Origin: Nocardiopsis sp. N85 | Lineage (GTDB): Bacteria > Actinomycetota > Actinomycetes > Streptosporangiales > Streptosporangiaceae | Direction of reading: 5' to 3' | DNA: 64,000 nt | Assembly (NCBI RefSeq): GCF_028882275.1 | Contig: NZ_JARBUT010000009.1 | Location: forward strand, 124,001 to 188,000 | Part shown: piece by piece, positions 35,898-46,922 of the stretch | Position numbering within the stretch: position 1 is the first letter of the stretch | How the letters are laid out: each line of letters starts with the position of its first letter | The notes under the pieces: generated by a model | What the model was told of the DNA's origin: nothing | Database searches by the model: none | Seen by the model: the letters and a program-made list of their open reading frames with translations, nothing else | Position numbers and translations under genes: made by a program

Positions 35898-36977
35898 GTG
35901 TTCGCTTCCCTCTCCTCCTCCCGCTCCGCCCGTGGACGCGCCACGGCGGCAGCCGTGGCCGTGACCCTGGTGGCGTCGACCTGCGCCTGCACTCCGACGG
36001 CAGAGGAGGAGACCGCCCCCCAGCCCGGGGTGACGGGGCTGGAACGGGAGCTGAGCTTCACCGTGGACGGGCTGGAGGTGTTCGCCACCCTCACCCTGCC
36101 CGAGGACGTGTCCGGCCCGGTGCCGGGGGCGCTGATCATCTCGGGCAGCGGCCCCACGGACCGCGACGGCAACGGCGACATGCGCCCGGAGGCGAACACC
36201 AACCTGAACTTCGCGCGGCTGCTGGCCGAGGCCGGGGTGGCGTCGCTGCGCTACGACAAGCTCGGCAGCGGCGAGACCGGCATGGGCGACCTCGACCCCG
36301 ACGACCCGGTGGACCCGGGCCTGTTCGAGGCCCAGGTGACGGCGGCCTACACCTCGCTGGTGGACCAGCGAGAGGTGGACCCGGACCGCACCGCGGTGGT
36401 GGGGCACAGCGAGGGATCGCTGTACGCCCTGCGCGCCCACGAACTGGTGGACGCCGAACCCGCGCTGATCCTGGCCGCCCCGGTCGGGAACCGTTACCTG
36501 GACCTCCTGGACCGTCAGCTCACCGAACAGGTGCGAACGCTCGAAGCACAGGGAGGGATCGCCGAGACCGAGGCGGTGACGCTGCTCTCCGACGCCAGAG
36601 CCGGGCGGGCCGCCGTACGCGGCGGTCGGGCGGTGCCCGACGACCTGAGCGGTTTCATCGGCTCCCTGTACTCGCGCCAGAACGCCGACTTCCTGGCCTC
36701 CATGGACGCGCTGGACCCGGTGGAGCTGGCCGGGGCGCTGCCCGCGGACACCCCGGTCCTGGTGTTGTGGGGAGAGGCGGACGCCCAGGTCTCCCGGGAG
36801 GACGTGGACCGGTTGATGACCGGGCTGCCCGACGCCGAACGGGTGGACGTCCCCGAGGCCGACCACATCTTCCGGATCTACGAGGACGAGCCGGGGGCGA
36901 CCGTACTGGACTCCGAGCGTCCCCTCGCGCCGCAGGTCGGTCCGGCGTTGACGGAGTTCGTCGACTCCGCCTGGTGA
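35898..36977 (+). CDS. Secreted alpha/beta hydrolase, probable lipoprotein
   Basis: A 359-residue protein. A basic N-terminus and hydrophobic core (RGRATAAAVAVTLVASTCAC) end in cysteines that fit a lipobox (VASTC or STCAC). The hydrolase domain follows: strand LIISGSGPTDRDGNGD, ASLRYDKLGSGET, nucleophile elbow VVGHSEGSLYAL (Ser at about 169), acid in VLVLWGEADAQV, and His in EADHIFRIY. This is the layout of actinobacterial serine aminopeptidase / S9-like hydrolases. The substrate is unknown. The GTG at 35898 follows GAGGGG closely. Confidence 0.78.
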   Translation: MFASLSSSRSARGRATAAAVAVTLVASTCACTPTAEEETAPQPGVTGLERELSFTVDGLEVFATLTLPEDVSGPVPGALIISGSGPTDRDGNGDMRPEANTNLNFARLLAEAGVASLRYDKLGSGETGMGDLDPDDPVDPGLFEAQVTAAYTSLVDQREVDPDRTAVVGHSEGSLYALRAHELVDAEPALILAAPVGNRYLDLLDRQLTEQVRTLEAQGGIAETEAVTLLSDARAGRAAVRGGRAVPDDLSGFIGSLYSRQNADFLASMDALDPVELAGALPADTPVLVLWGEADAQVSREDVDRLMTGLPDAERVDVPEADHIFRIYEDEPGATVLDSERPLAPQVGPALTEFVDSAW

Positions 36978-37177
36978 ACCCCGCGCCCACCGGCCCGGAG
37001 AACCCCCGGTGGCCCGGCACGCGGTCCTGATGGGACGGACCCCGAGCACCCGACGGGTCCGGTCCCCGTGCCCCGTCGGCCCGGATGGACGAACGCCCCC
37101 GGCCGGGCACGCCCGCCAACGGCACGGGGGAGGCGGCCGTCTCCGAGGCCGCCGACGCCCCACCTCTCACCCGGGGG

Positions 37178-37840
37178 TCAGTCGCCCTCCCCGACGACCT
37201 CGTCTGGGAGGGCGGCCACGGTGGCGCGGGCGATCTCCTCCGCCCCGGCGATGACGCGTTCCTCGTCCGCGGGTTCGCGGGCGTCGTAGCCGGCCGCCGT
37301 GCTGTGGCAGGTCTCCACGTACAGGTTGGAGACACGGGTGGCCACACAGGCGGTGGTGTAGACGTCCTCCGCGATCCAGGCGACGGACTCCTCCCCCAGG
37401 TCCTCGACCGGGGTGGTGGCGTGGCGGGAGGTGGTGGAGTCGAAGTTGTCCCGCGCGGTCGGCACCCCGCCGGGGTTGGGCGCGGCCACCAGGACGAGGG
37501 TGGCGGTGGCGGGCACCGAGTCACCGTCGCCGCCGGGGGTGGCCCAGCGGCACTGCCACCCCTGGCCGAACACGTCCACGGCGGTGCCGAGGGGTTCCTC
37601 CAGGGTGGGTTCGTGGTCGGGGACCCGGGCGTCGAGGGCACCGGTCTCCCCCACCTCGCAGCCGGGGGCCGCGTCGTAGGCACCGGTCTCGGGGTCCTCC
37701 CGGGTGAGGACGTACCAGGCGGCCCCTCCCGCCGCGCCGAGGAGGAGCACCGCGGCGAGGATCACGCCGACGGCGGCGCAGCCACGGCTGTGGGGTTGAC
37801 CGGCGGGCACGGTCTCGGGCATCGGGTGGTGAGGGTTCAC
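37178..37840 (-). CDS. Membrane-anchored extracytoplasmic protein (paralogue 2)
   Basis: A 220-residue protein with one N-terminal membrane anchor (about 20-43, CAAVGVILAAVLLLGAAGGAAWYVL) and an extracytoplasmic domain. Cysteines at APGCEVG, WQCRWATPG, TTACVAT and VETCHST suggest two disulfides. The block around QCRW and the ATATLVLVAAP strand match the neighbouring gene, so the pair looks like a tandem duplication. The start overlaps the stop of that gene by four bases. Family unknown. Confidence 0.7.
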   Translation of the reverse strand: MNPHHPMPETVPAGQPHSRGCAAVGVILAAVLLLGAAGGAAWYVLTREDPETGAYDAAPGCEVGETGALDARVPDHEPTLEEPLGTAVDVFGQGWQCRWATPGGDGDSVPATATLVLVAAPNPGGVPTARDNFDSTTSRHATTPVEDLGEESVAWIAEDVYTTACVATRVSNLYVETCHSTAAGYDAREPADEERVIAGAEEIARATVAALPDEVVGEGD

Positions 37841-38487
37841 AGGCCCTCACCGATCCGCTCGGCGAAGGCCACGACCGTGTCCCGGCCCTCGTCGGCGCCG
37901 ACGGGTTCGGTCCCGTCCACGGCCGCGTAGGAGACGCGGACGAGGAGGTTGTCGACGAAGAAGGCGAGTTCGGTGTCACCGGGCGATCCGCCCCGCCACA
38001 CCTGTCCCTCACCGGTGGGCAGCGCCACCGCCTCGGCGGTTCCGGGGGTGAGGGCCTCGTAGGCCTCGCGGGCCCGGTCGGCGCCGGGGACGGGTTCGGC
38101 GTCGGTGGGGTCGGTGAACAGCGCGGAGAACTCCACGCGCAGGGCGCCCTGACGGGCGTCGTCGGAGGTGCCCGCGGAGGTCCATCGGCAGACGACGCCC
38201 TCCCCTCCGGAGAGGGGTCCTCGCCCGTCGAGGTCGAAGACGGCGCCGGGCAGGTGTTCGTCGAGCGGTCCGCCCAGGTCACCGCAGTCGGGTGCGGAGG
38301 TGTGGACGTCCCCGGGGTGGGGTCGGTCGGGGTCGTCCCGGGCGGCCCACAGCCCGCCGCCGATCGCCGCGACGGACACCACCGCCACGCCCGCCGTGAT
38401 CACGGCCGCCCGTACGAGGGGACCCACCCGGTCACCGCCTCCCTGTCCGGTCGCCGGTCGGACGGCATCGCGACGGCGGCCGCCCAT
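37837..38487 (-). CDS. Membrane-anchored extracytoplasmic protein (paralogue 1)
   Basis: A 216-residue protein. A membrane anchor at about residues 25-48 (VRAAVITAGVAVVSVAAIGGGLWAA) precedes an extracytoplasmic domain with APDCGDLG and VVCRWTSAG, sharing the spacing C...CRW...LRVEF with the downstream gene (APGC...CRW...LVLVA). It lies 24 bases downstream of the leuS stop on the same strand, so it could be on the leuS transcript. Function unknown; a lipid-anchored or sortase-independent surface role is possible. Confidence 0.7.
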   Translation of the reverse strand: MGGRRRDAVRPATGQGGGDRVGPLVRAAVITAGVAVVSVAAIGGGLWAARDDPDRPHPGDVHTSAPDCGDLGGPLDEHLPGAVFDLDGRGPLSGGEGVVCRWTSAGTSDDARQGALRVEFSALFTDPTDAEPVPGADRAREAYEALTPGTAEAVALPTGEGQVWRGGSPGDTELAFFVDNLLVRVSYAAVDGTEPVGADEGRDTVVAFAERIGEGL

Positions 38488-38511
38488 CGCGGCCGCCGTC
38501 GCGGTGCCGGG

Positions 38512-41007
<2,496 letters not shown>

Positions 41008-41343
41008 CGCTGCTTGTTCCCTCGGGTCGGTCCGTCCGCGCGCACCGTGTCGGCCGGTGCACTCCGTTTCAGGTTAGCGGCTGGCGGGGTGGGGCGCGGA
41101 CGGGTTTTCGGCCGCCCCCGGGCGGTTCGGACGGGTTGGGGACGGGTTCCGAGGCGGCCCTTCACGACACGCCATCGTCACGGAGGGTGAGGGGAAGTCG
41201 CGTGATATTACGGACCCCTCGCCCCTCCACACCGACCGCCCGGTTTGTTACTCTGCCGTAAAAGTGGCGCAGAACACGCGACCCGGATCACACCGGGTTC
41301 CATCTCTGCCGTTTTCACGGCACATCCGCCTGCGGGAGGCCCC
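41008..41343. other. Divergent intergenic region, leuS / acyl-CoA ligase
   Basis: A 336-bp spacer with both promoters. No supportable gene. I looked for a T-box leader before leuS (specifier stem, conserved UGGNACC antiterminator) and could not recognise one. TTTGTTACTCTGCCG around 41245 may be part of the ligase promoter. Confidence 0.5.
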
Positions 41344-42921
41344 ATGCTCAACTTGTCCGTGGTCCTGGAGGACGGCGCCCGATCCGTCCCCGAGAAGGAC
41401 TGCCTGGTCTTCGGCGATCTGCGCCTGAACTACGCGATCACCAACATGATCGCCAACCAGGTCGCCAACCTTCTCGTCGCCCGGGGGATCCGGCCGGGTG
41501 ATCGGATCGCGCTGGCAAGTCCCAACGTGCCCTACTTCCCGTTCGTCTACTACGGCGCGCTGAAGGCGGGGGCGGTGGTCGTCCCCCTCAACGTCCTGCT
41601 CACCCCGCGTGAGATCGCCTACCACCTGGAGGACTCGGGCGCCAAGGCGATCTTCGCGTTCACCGGCACCCCGGAGCTGCCGCTGGGCGAGCGCGCGTTC
41701 GAGGCGTTCAACCAGGTGGACACCTGTGAGATCTACATCGACCTGCCCGCCTCCCCCGGCGCGACCGAGTCCGCCATCGAGGGCGCCGAGACGCTGTGGA
41801 AGGCCCTGGAGGGCCGGCCGGGCGACTTCGAGACCGTGCAGGCGAACTCCGACGACACCGCGGTCATCATCTACACCAGCGGCACCACCGGCAGGCCCAA
41901 GGGCGCCGAGCTGAGCCACAACAACCTGATGATGAACTCGATCGTCTCGTGCAGCCTGGTCAACCCCCACCCGGACGGCCGCGACGTGGCCCTGGTGGTG
42001 CTGCCGCTGTTCCACATCTTCGGTCAGACCGTCATGCTCAACGCGGCGCTGTACCGGCACGCGACCCTGGTGCTCATGCCGCGCTTCGACGGCGACGAGG
42101 CGCTGCGCCTGATGGAGAAGGAGGGCGTCACCGGGTTCGCCGGGGTGCCCACCATGTACTGGGGCCTGCTCAACGCGGTGCGCTCCTCCGGTGAGGGGAA
42201 GTACGACCTCAAGGCGATCGCGGAGAACCTGGTCGACGCGGTCTCCGGCGGCGCGGCGCTGCCCGCCCAGCTCGCCCAGGACTTCGTGGACACGTTCGGC
42301 GTGGGGATCAAGGAGGGCTACGGCCTGTCCGAGACCTCCCCGGCCGCCTCCTTCAACAACCCCGCCGTCAAGGCCAAGACCGGCTCGATCGGCCGGCCGT
42401 TGTGGGGTGTGGAGATGAAGCTGATCGACCACGAGTGGAACGAGATCGTCAAGGAGGGCGACGAGGACCCGGTCGGTGAGATCGCCATCCGCGGCCACCT
42501 GGTGATGAAGGGCTACCACAACCGGCCCGAGGCCAACGCCGAGGTGCTCAGGGACGGATGGTTCCGCACCGGCGACATCGCCCGGCGCGACGACGAGGGC
42601 TTCTACTTCATCATCGACCGGTCCAAGGACATGATCATCCGCGGCGGATACAACGTGTACCCGCGCGAGATCGAAGAGGTCCTGATGACCCATGAGGCGG
42701 TCAGCCTCGCCGCGGTCGTCGGCGTCCCCCACGACACCCACGGCGAGGAGATCAAGGCGTTCGTGATCCCCCTGGAGGGCGTCGAGATCACCGTCGAGGA
42801 ACTGGTCGAGTGGTCCAAGGCGCGTCTGGCGGCGTACAAGTACCCGCGTGAGATCGAGTTCCGCGAGAGCCTGCCGATGACCTCCACCGGCAAGATCCTC
42901 AAGCGCGAGCTGCGCGGCTGA
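41344..42921 (+). CDS. Long-chain fatty-acid--CoA ligase (AMP-binding)
   Basis: A 525-residue ANL-superfamily enzyme that adenylates a carboxylate and transfers it to CoA. The core motif is [20 protein letters not shown] (about 178-197). GYGLSETSP (A5), [35 protein letters not shown] (A7/A8 hinge) and the C-terminal lysine in [13 protein letters not shown] follow. The ATG at 41344 has GGGAGG five bases upstream. The sequence resembles FadD-type ligases; chain-length preference cannot be read. A perfect 15-bp terminator follows. Confidence 0.9.
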   Translation: MLNLSVVLEDGARSVPEKDCLVFGDLRLNYAITNMIANQVANLLVARGIRPGDRIALASPNVPYFPFVYYGALKAGAVVVPLNVLLTPREIAYHLEDSGAKAIFAFTGTPELPLGERAFEAFNQVDTCEIYIDLPASPGATESAIEGAETLWKALEGRPGDFETVQANSDDTAVIIYTSGTTGRPKGAELSHNNLMMNSIVSCSLVNPHPDGRDVALVVLPLFHIFGQTVMLNAALYRHATLVLMPRFDGDEALRLMEKEGVTGFAGVPTMYWGLLNAVRSSGEGKYDLKAIAENLVDAVSGGAALPAQLAQDFVDTFGVGIKEGYGLSETSPAASFNNPAVKAKTGSIGRPLWGVEMKLIDHEWNEIVKEGDEDPVGEIAIRGHLVMKGYHNRPEANAEVLRDGWFRTGDIARRDDEGFYFIIDRSKDMIIRGGYNVYPREIEEVLMTHEAVSLAAVVGVPHDTHGEEIKAFVIPLEGVEITVEELVEWSKARLAAYKYPREIEFRESLPMTSTGKILKRELRG

Positions 42922-42934
42922 CGCTCTCGGACGT

Positions 42935-42969
42935 GGGAGGGGCGGGACCGCGCGGGTCCCGCCCCTCCC
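42935..42969. terminator. Bidirectional terminator
   Basis: Perfect 15-bp stem GGGAGGGGCGGGACC / GGTCCCGCCCCTCCC with a 5-nt loop. It lies between the convergent ends of the acyl-CoA ligase (42921) and the ABC importer operon (42995). Confidence 0.9.
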
Positions 42970-42994
42970 CTCTTCACCTCGTCTCCCCGGCCCT

Positions 42995-43879
42995 TCAGCC
43001 CTTGACGGCGCCCTGGACGAGTCCGGCGGCCAGCCAGCGCTGTACCAGAACGAAGAAGACCATCACCGGAAGGGTGATGAGGGTCGAGGCCGCCATGACG
43101 TGTCCCCACTCGTTGGCGTACTCGCCGAAGAACCGGCGCAGCCCCACCGCGACGGTGTACTTGTCGCTCTGCTGCATGAACGTCAGAGCCAGCACGAACT
43201 CGTTCCAGGCGATGATGAACGAGAAGATCGCGGTGGCCACCAGGCCCGGTGCGACCAGCGGGAACAGCACCCGCCAGAACATGACGGGCCAGGAGGCGCC
43301 GTCGATGTAGGCGGCCTCCTCCACCTCCTTGGGCACGGCGGCCACGAATCCGCGCATCATCCACACCGCGAGCGGCAGGGACAGCGCGATGTAGGCGATG
43401 CCCAGGCCCAGCACCGTGTTGAGCAGCCTGAGGTCGCGCACCTGGAGGAAGAGGGGGATGACCAGGGCCTCCAGGGGGACCATCTGGACGATGAGGATCA
43501 TCACCAGGACCGAGGTGCGCAGCCGGAAGCGGAACCGGGCCACGGCCACGGCGGCCAGCAGGGAGAGCAGGCACGCCCCGACGACGGTGATGCCGGCGAC
43601 CGCCAGCGAGTTGCGCATGTACAGCCCGAAGTCGCCCTCGGTGAGGACGTGGACGAAGTTGTCCAGGGTGGGGTCCCGGGGCACCAGCGTGCCGATGCCG
43701 GAGGTCATCCGGCCGGAGAAGGCGCTGGCGATCATGAAGTAGACGGGGAAGAGGGTGAACAGCAGGATCGCGGTCACCCCCGCGGCCCGGCCGAGGAGCC
43801 GCGTCAGGCGCAGCGCGTCGCCGTGTCGGCGGGCCCGACGGACCCGGTGTTCCCAGTCGGTGTCGACGGGGGCGCTCAA
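42995..43879 (-). CDS. Sugar ABC transporter permease (MalG type)
   Basis: A 294-residue permease with six membrane helices. The ABC-coupling EAA loop reads PKEVEEAAYIDGASWPVMFWRVLFPL (about 190-215), typical of carbohydrate importers of the CUT1 class. It starts at TTG 43879, overlapping the stop of the first permease gene (TTGA) with GAGAGGA nine bases upstream. It is the last gene of an operon of binding protein, MalF-like and MalG-like permeases. No ATPase gene is present; a shared MsiK-type ATPase encoded elsewhere is usual in actinomycetes. Confidence 0.88.
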   Translation of the reverse strand: MSAPVDTDWEHRVRRARRHGDALRLTRLLGRAAGVTAILLFTLFPVYFMIASAFSGRMTSGIGTLVPRDPTLDNFVHVLTEGDFGLYMRNSLAVAGITVVGACLLSLLAAVAVARFRFRLRTSVLVMILIVQMVPLEALVIPLFLQVRDLRLLNTVLGLGIAYIALSLPLAVWMMRGFVAAVPKEVEEAAYIDGASWPVMFWRVLFPLVAPGLVATAIFSFIIAWNEFVLALTFMQQSDKYTVAVGLRRFFGEYANEWGHVMAASTLITLPVMVFFVLVQRWLAAGLVQGAVKG

Positions 43880-44880
43880 CGGAGTTCGTCCTCTCGGAAC
43901 AGGGCCCGCAGGTAGATCGCGGTGACGCCCAGCAGGAGCAGGGTGAGGACGACGGCGATGGCCGATCCCGTCCCGTAGTCCCGCTGGCCGAAGGAGCTCA
44001 CGTAGGTCCACACGCCCAGGTTGAGCATCTCCGAGCCGCCGACCCCACCGCCGGGCATCAGGTAGACCTGCGCGAACACCTTGAAGTCCCAGATGGTGGA
44101 CAGGATGGTGACGACGGCGAACACCGGGCGCAGGACGGGGAAGGTGACGTGCCAGAACCGTTTCCAGGCGCCGGCGCCGTCGATGAGGGCCGCCTCGTGC
44201 AGTTCGCGGGGCACCGTGAGCAGGCCGGCCAGGACGGTGACGGCCACGAACGGGAAACCGCCGTGGACCACGTTGAGGGTGACGATGGCGTAGAAGAACA
44301 GCCGGTCGGCGAACCAGTTGTACCCCTCGGGGCCGATGACCCCCAGCCGCATGAGGGCCTGGGCGACGATGCCGTCGTCGACGTCGAAGATCCACAGCCA
44401 CACGTAGGTGCCGCTGACGGCCGGCATGGCCCAGGCCACCATGACGCACGAGACCACGACGACCCGGGTGACCGGTCGCAGCCGGGACAGCAGCAGCGCC
44501 ACGAGGGTGCCCAGGACCACCGTGGCGACGACCGCGACCGCGGCGAACACCACCGTGTTCGGCAGGGCGATCCGCCACAGGTAGGAGTCGGTGAACAGGG
44601 AGACGTAGTTGGCGAGCCCGATGAACTCGGATTCGCCCGACACCAGGTTGCGCAGCCGGTACTCGCGGAAGGACAGCCACACGATCCGGGCGAGGGGGAA
44701 GAGCAGCAGGGCCGCGATGACCGCCAGGGCGGGGGCGAGCAGTACCCAGGGCAGGAGGGCGCGGCGCCGCCTCAGGCCGAGGGCGGACGCGCGCCGCCCC
44801 CGGCCGGGCGGGCCCGTCGGCGCACGGCGGTGCTGCCGCGCACCGTGTCCGTCGACGGCCTGCCCGACCGGTGTTCCCAC
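43876..44880 (-). CDS. Sugar ABC transporter permease (MalF type)
   Basis: A 334-residue permease. A 40-residue Arg-rich cytoplasmic leader precedes six membrane helices. The EAA loop reads PRELHEAALIDGAGAWKRFWHVTFPVL (about 222-248). The start GTG at 44880 is three bases after the stop of the binding-protein gene, so translation is probably coupled. It should form the channel together with the MalG-type partner. Confidence 0.88.
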   Translation of the reverse strand: MGTPVGQAVDGHGARQHRRAPTGPPGRGRRASALGLRRRRALLPWVLLAPALAVIAALLLFPLARIVWLSFREYRLRNLVSGESEFIGLANYVSLFTDSYLWRIALPNTVVFAAVAVVATVVLGTLVALLLSRLRPVTRVVVVSCVMVAWAMPAVSGTYVWLWIFDVDDGIVAQALMRLGVIGPEGYNWFADRLFFYAIVTLNVVHGGFPFVAVTVLAGLLTVPRELHEAALIDGAGAWKRFWHVTFPVLRPVFAVVTILSTIWDFKVFAQVYLMPGGGVGGSEMLNLGVWTYVSSFGQRDYGTGSAIAVVLTLLLLGVTAIYLRALFREDELR

Positions 44881-44883
44881 GTG

Positions 44884-46164
44884 TCAGCCCCCGTTGAGGA
44901 TGCGTTCGATGTCATCGGCGGCCTTGGTGGTGGCCTCCTCGACCGAGGTGCCGTTGAGGATGGCCTGCTGCATGCCGACCAGGACCTGTTCGGCCTCGAC
45001 CTGGCTCCATGCGGGGGCGGTGGGCACGCCCTTGCTCGCCTCGTTGAGCTGGATCGCGTAGGCCTCCAGGACGGGGTCGGCGGAGGCGGTGAAGGTGTCC
45101 ACGCCGGAGAGCAGGCCGGGGAAGAAACCGGTCTGCTCGGCCCAGAGCATCATGTTCTCCTCGCTCGTGAGGTGCTCCACGTAGCTCCAGGCGGCCTCCT
45201 CGTTGCCGGTGCCCTCGAACACCGACAACAGCGAACCGCCGGCGAACGACGGCGTGTACGTGCCGCTCTCCCGGCCGGGGATGGGGAAGGAACCCAGGGC
45301 GCCCTCCAACTCCGGGTTGTTCTCGACGATGGCCTTGGGGTTGGCGCTGCCGAGCAGGGCCATGGCGGCGTCGCCCTCGGAGAAGGACTCCATGATCTTG
45401 ATCTCGTTCCAGTTGACGGCGCCGGTGGTGGAGGTGTCGTCCTCCAGGGCCAAGCCGGTGAAGAACTCGATCCCGGCGCGCGCCTCGGGGGTGTCCACCT
45501 CGGACACCCAGGTGCCGTCGGCCCCCTGGACCGCGATCTCGGCGCCGCCGCCCCAGATCCACGGCATCACCGAGTACTGGGCGTCGCCCGGCACGGGCAG
45601 GGCGATCATGTCGGGCTCGGCCTCCTCGATCGCCAGGGCGGTCTCGCGGAGTTCGTCCCAGGTCTCGGGGACCTCCAGGTCGTGCTCCTCGAACACGTCG
45701 GTGCGGTAGACCATGGAGCGGATCGAGGCGTACCAGGGGACGCCGTGGACGCCCTCGTTCACGGCTCCCATGTCCATGAGGCCCGGCACGTAGAGGGAGG
45801 TGTCGACGCCGTACCCGGACAGGTCGTGCAGGGCCCCGGAGTCGGCGAATCCGGGGACGAAGGTGTTGCCGAGTTCGATGACGTCGGGTGTGGTGCCGCC
45901 GGCGATGGCGGTGGAGATCTTCTCCTGGGCGCCGTCCCAGGGCACGAACTCGACGTCGACCTCGATGCCGGTCTCCTCGGTGAAGGCGGCGTTGGCCTCG
46001 TCGAAGAATCCGCTCTCGTCGGGGTTGGTGCCCTGCATGATCCACACGGTGAGGGTGTCGGCGTCACCGCCTCCACCACCGCCCGTGCACGCGGTCGCGG
46101 CCAGGGTCAGGGCGAGCGCGGCCGCGGGGAGCGGAACGTACTTGCGGGTTCGTGTGCGGGCCAT
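44884..46164 (-). CDS. Sugar-binding lipoprotein of ABC importer
   Basis: A 426-residue extracellular solute-binding protein (family 1). The signal peptide ends in the lipobox LAATAC (Cys at about 26), followed by a Gly-rich linker. The mature domain starts DTLTVWIMQGTNPDESGFFDEANAAF and includes GGTTPDVIELGNTFVPGFADSGAL, the usual CUT1 sugar-binder pattern. The ligand is probably an oligosaccharide, but which one cannot be told. It is the first gene of a three-gene operon; a small inverted repeat lies 40 bases upstream of its ATG. Confidence 0.9.
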   Translation of the reverse strand: MARTRTRKYVPLPAAALALTLAATACTGGGGGGDADTLTVWIMQGTNPDESGFFDEANAAFTEETGIEVDVEFVPWDGAQEKISTAIAGGTTPDVIELGNTFVPGFADSGALHDLSGYGVDTSLYVPGLMDMGAVNEGVHGVPWYASIRSMVYRTDVFEEHDLEVPETWDELRETALAIEEAEPDMIALPVPGDAQYSVMPWIWGGGAEIAVQGADGTWVSEVDTPEARAGIEFFTGLALEDDTSTTGAVNWNEIKIMESFSEGDAAMALLGSANPKAIVENNPELEGALGSFPIPGRESGTYTPSFAGGSLLSVFEGTGNEEAAWSYVEHLTSEENMMLWAEQTGFFPGLLSGVDTFTASADPVLEAYAIQLNEASKGVPTAPAWSQVEAEQVLVGMQQAILNGTSVEEATTKAADDIERILNGG

Positions 46165-46205
46165 GGGCTCGCCTCCCGTTCCTTTCGTGGGTCCCCTCGG
46201 GGTTG

Positions 46206-46218
46206 GTAGGAAACCTAC
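46206..46218. promoter_or_regulatory. Small inverted repeat upstream of the sugar importer operon
   Basis: GTAGG-AAA-CCTAC, 42 bases upstream of the binding-protein start. It could be a repressor site, but it is short and no regulator gene is adjacent. Confidence 0.3.
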
Positions 46219-46307
46219 GTAAGGAACCGCCCGGAGTGAAGTAAACCGCTGACATTCGTGTCTGAGCCGTTAAGGGGGGATCACCCGACGACCCCGAAGC
46301 GCCGTGA

Positions 46308-46335
46308 GGGCAGGGGCGCGATGACGCCCCTGCCC
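46308..46335 (-). terminator. Terminator after the 46.3-kb gene
   Basis: Perfect 11-bp stem GGGCAGGGGCG / CGCCCCTGCCC with a 6-nt loop. GTGAGGG/CCCTCAC pairing lies outside it, partly overlapping the stop codon region of the minus-strand gene at 46343. Confidence 0.8.
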
Positions 46336-46342
46336 GTTTCCC

Positions 46343-46849
46343 TCACTCGGAGAGCCCGGTGACCTGACGCAGGATCGAGACGAGTTCGGCGCGCTTGTAC
46401 ACGGCGAGCCCGATGGCGGCGCCGAACGCGGCGAGCATGTGCACGTAGACCATGGGGTCCCCGCGGGTGAGGCGTTCGGCGGCCTCCTCCTCGCCCACCG
46501 TGTGCGCCTCCCAGGCGGTGGAGACCGCGAACTCCAGTTCGGGCGGGAGCATCTCGGCCACGGTGCGGGCGACGGCCTCCCGCGAGTCGACGGGTTTCCA
46601 CACCACCCCGGTCTCCTGGACGCGGCGGCCGAGGAAGGCGCTGATGATCCGCAGTTCGGACCGCACCGCCTCGGCGTCGTCGGTCGCCCGCGGGATCACC
46701 CGCTCCAACGCGTCCCGATCGTGGTCGGCGTAGGCCGCGATCAGATCGATCGCGGTCCGCTTGACGTGATCGGGCGGATCCGGTGCGAGGGGGCCCTGCC
46801 CCTCGGGGTTCTCGGTCACGGAACGCTCCTCGTACGGTGTCGGGTCCAT
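46343..46849 (-). CDS. Hypothetical protein downstream of tmsB, 168 aa
   Basis: Not recognised. An acidic N-terminal part (residues 1-60) is followed by a helical region, and one hydrophobic stretch lies at about 130-150 (VYVHMLAAFGAAIGLAVY). It starts 73 bases after the methyltransferase stop on the same strand with no terminator between, so it may be the third gene of that operon. Its sequence does not obviously resemble the TmsC proteins I know of; this is only a positional guess. Confidence 0.6.
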   Translation of the reverse strand: MDPTPYEERSVTENPEGQGPLAPDPPDHVKRTAIDLIAAYADHDRDALERVIPRATDDAEAVRSELRIISAFLGRRVQETGVVWKPVDSREAVARTVAEMLPPELEFAVSTAWEAHTVGEEEAAERLTRGDPMVYVHMLAAFGAAIGLAVYKRAELVSILRQVTGLSE

Positions 46850-46922
46850 GATGCCGTGTCACGGGCCCGGGTGTGGACCGGACAGGCCGGGATCACCGTC
46901 GGGATGATCCCGGCCCGCGGGG

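Noticed and set aside
41008..41343. T-box riboswitch before leuS
   Set aside because: No recognisable specifier loop or conserved antiterminator bulge sequence.
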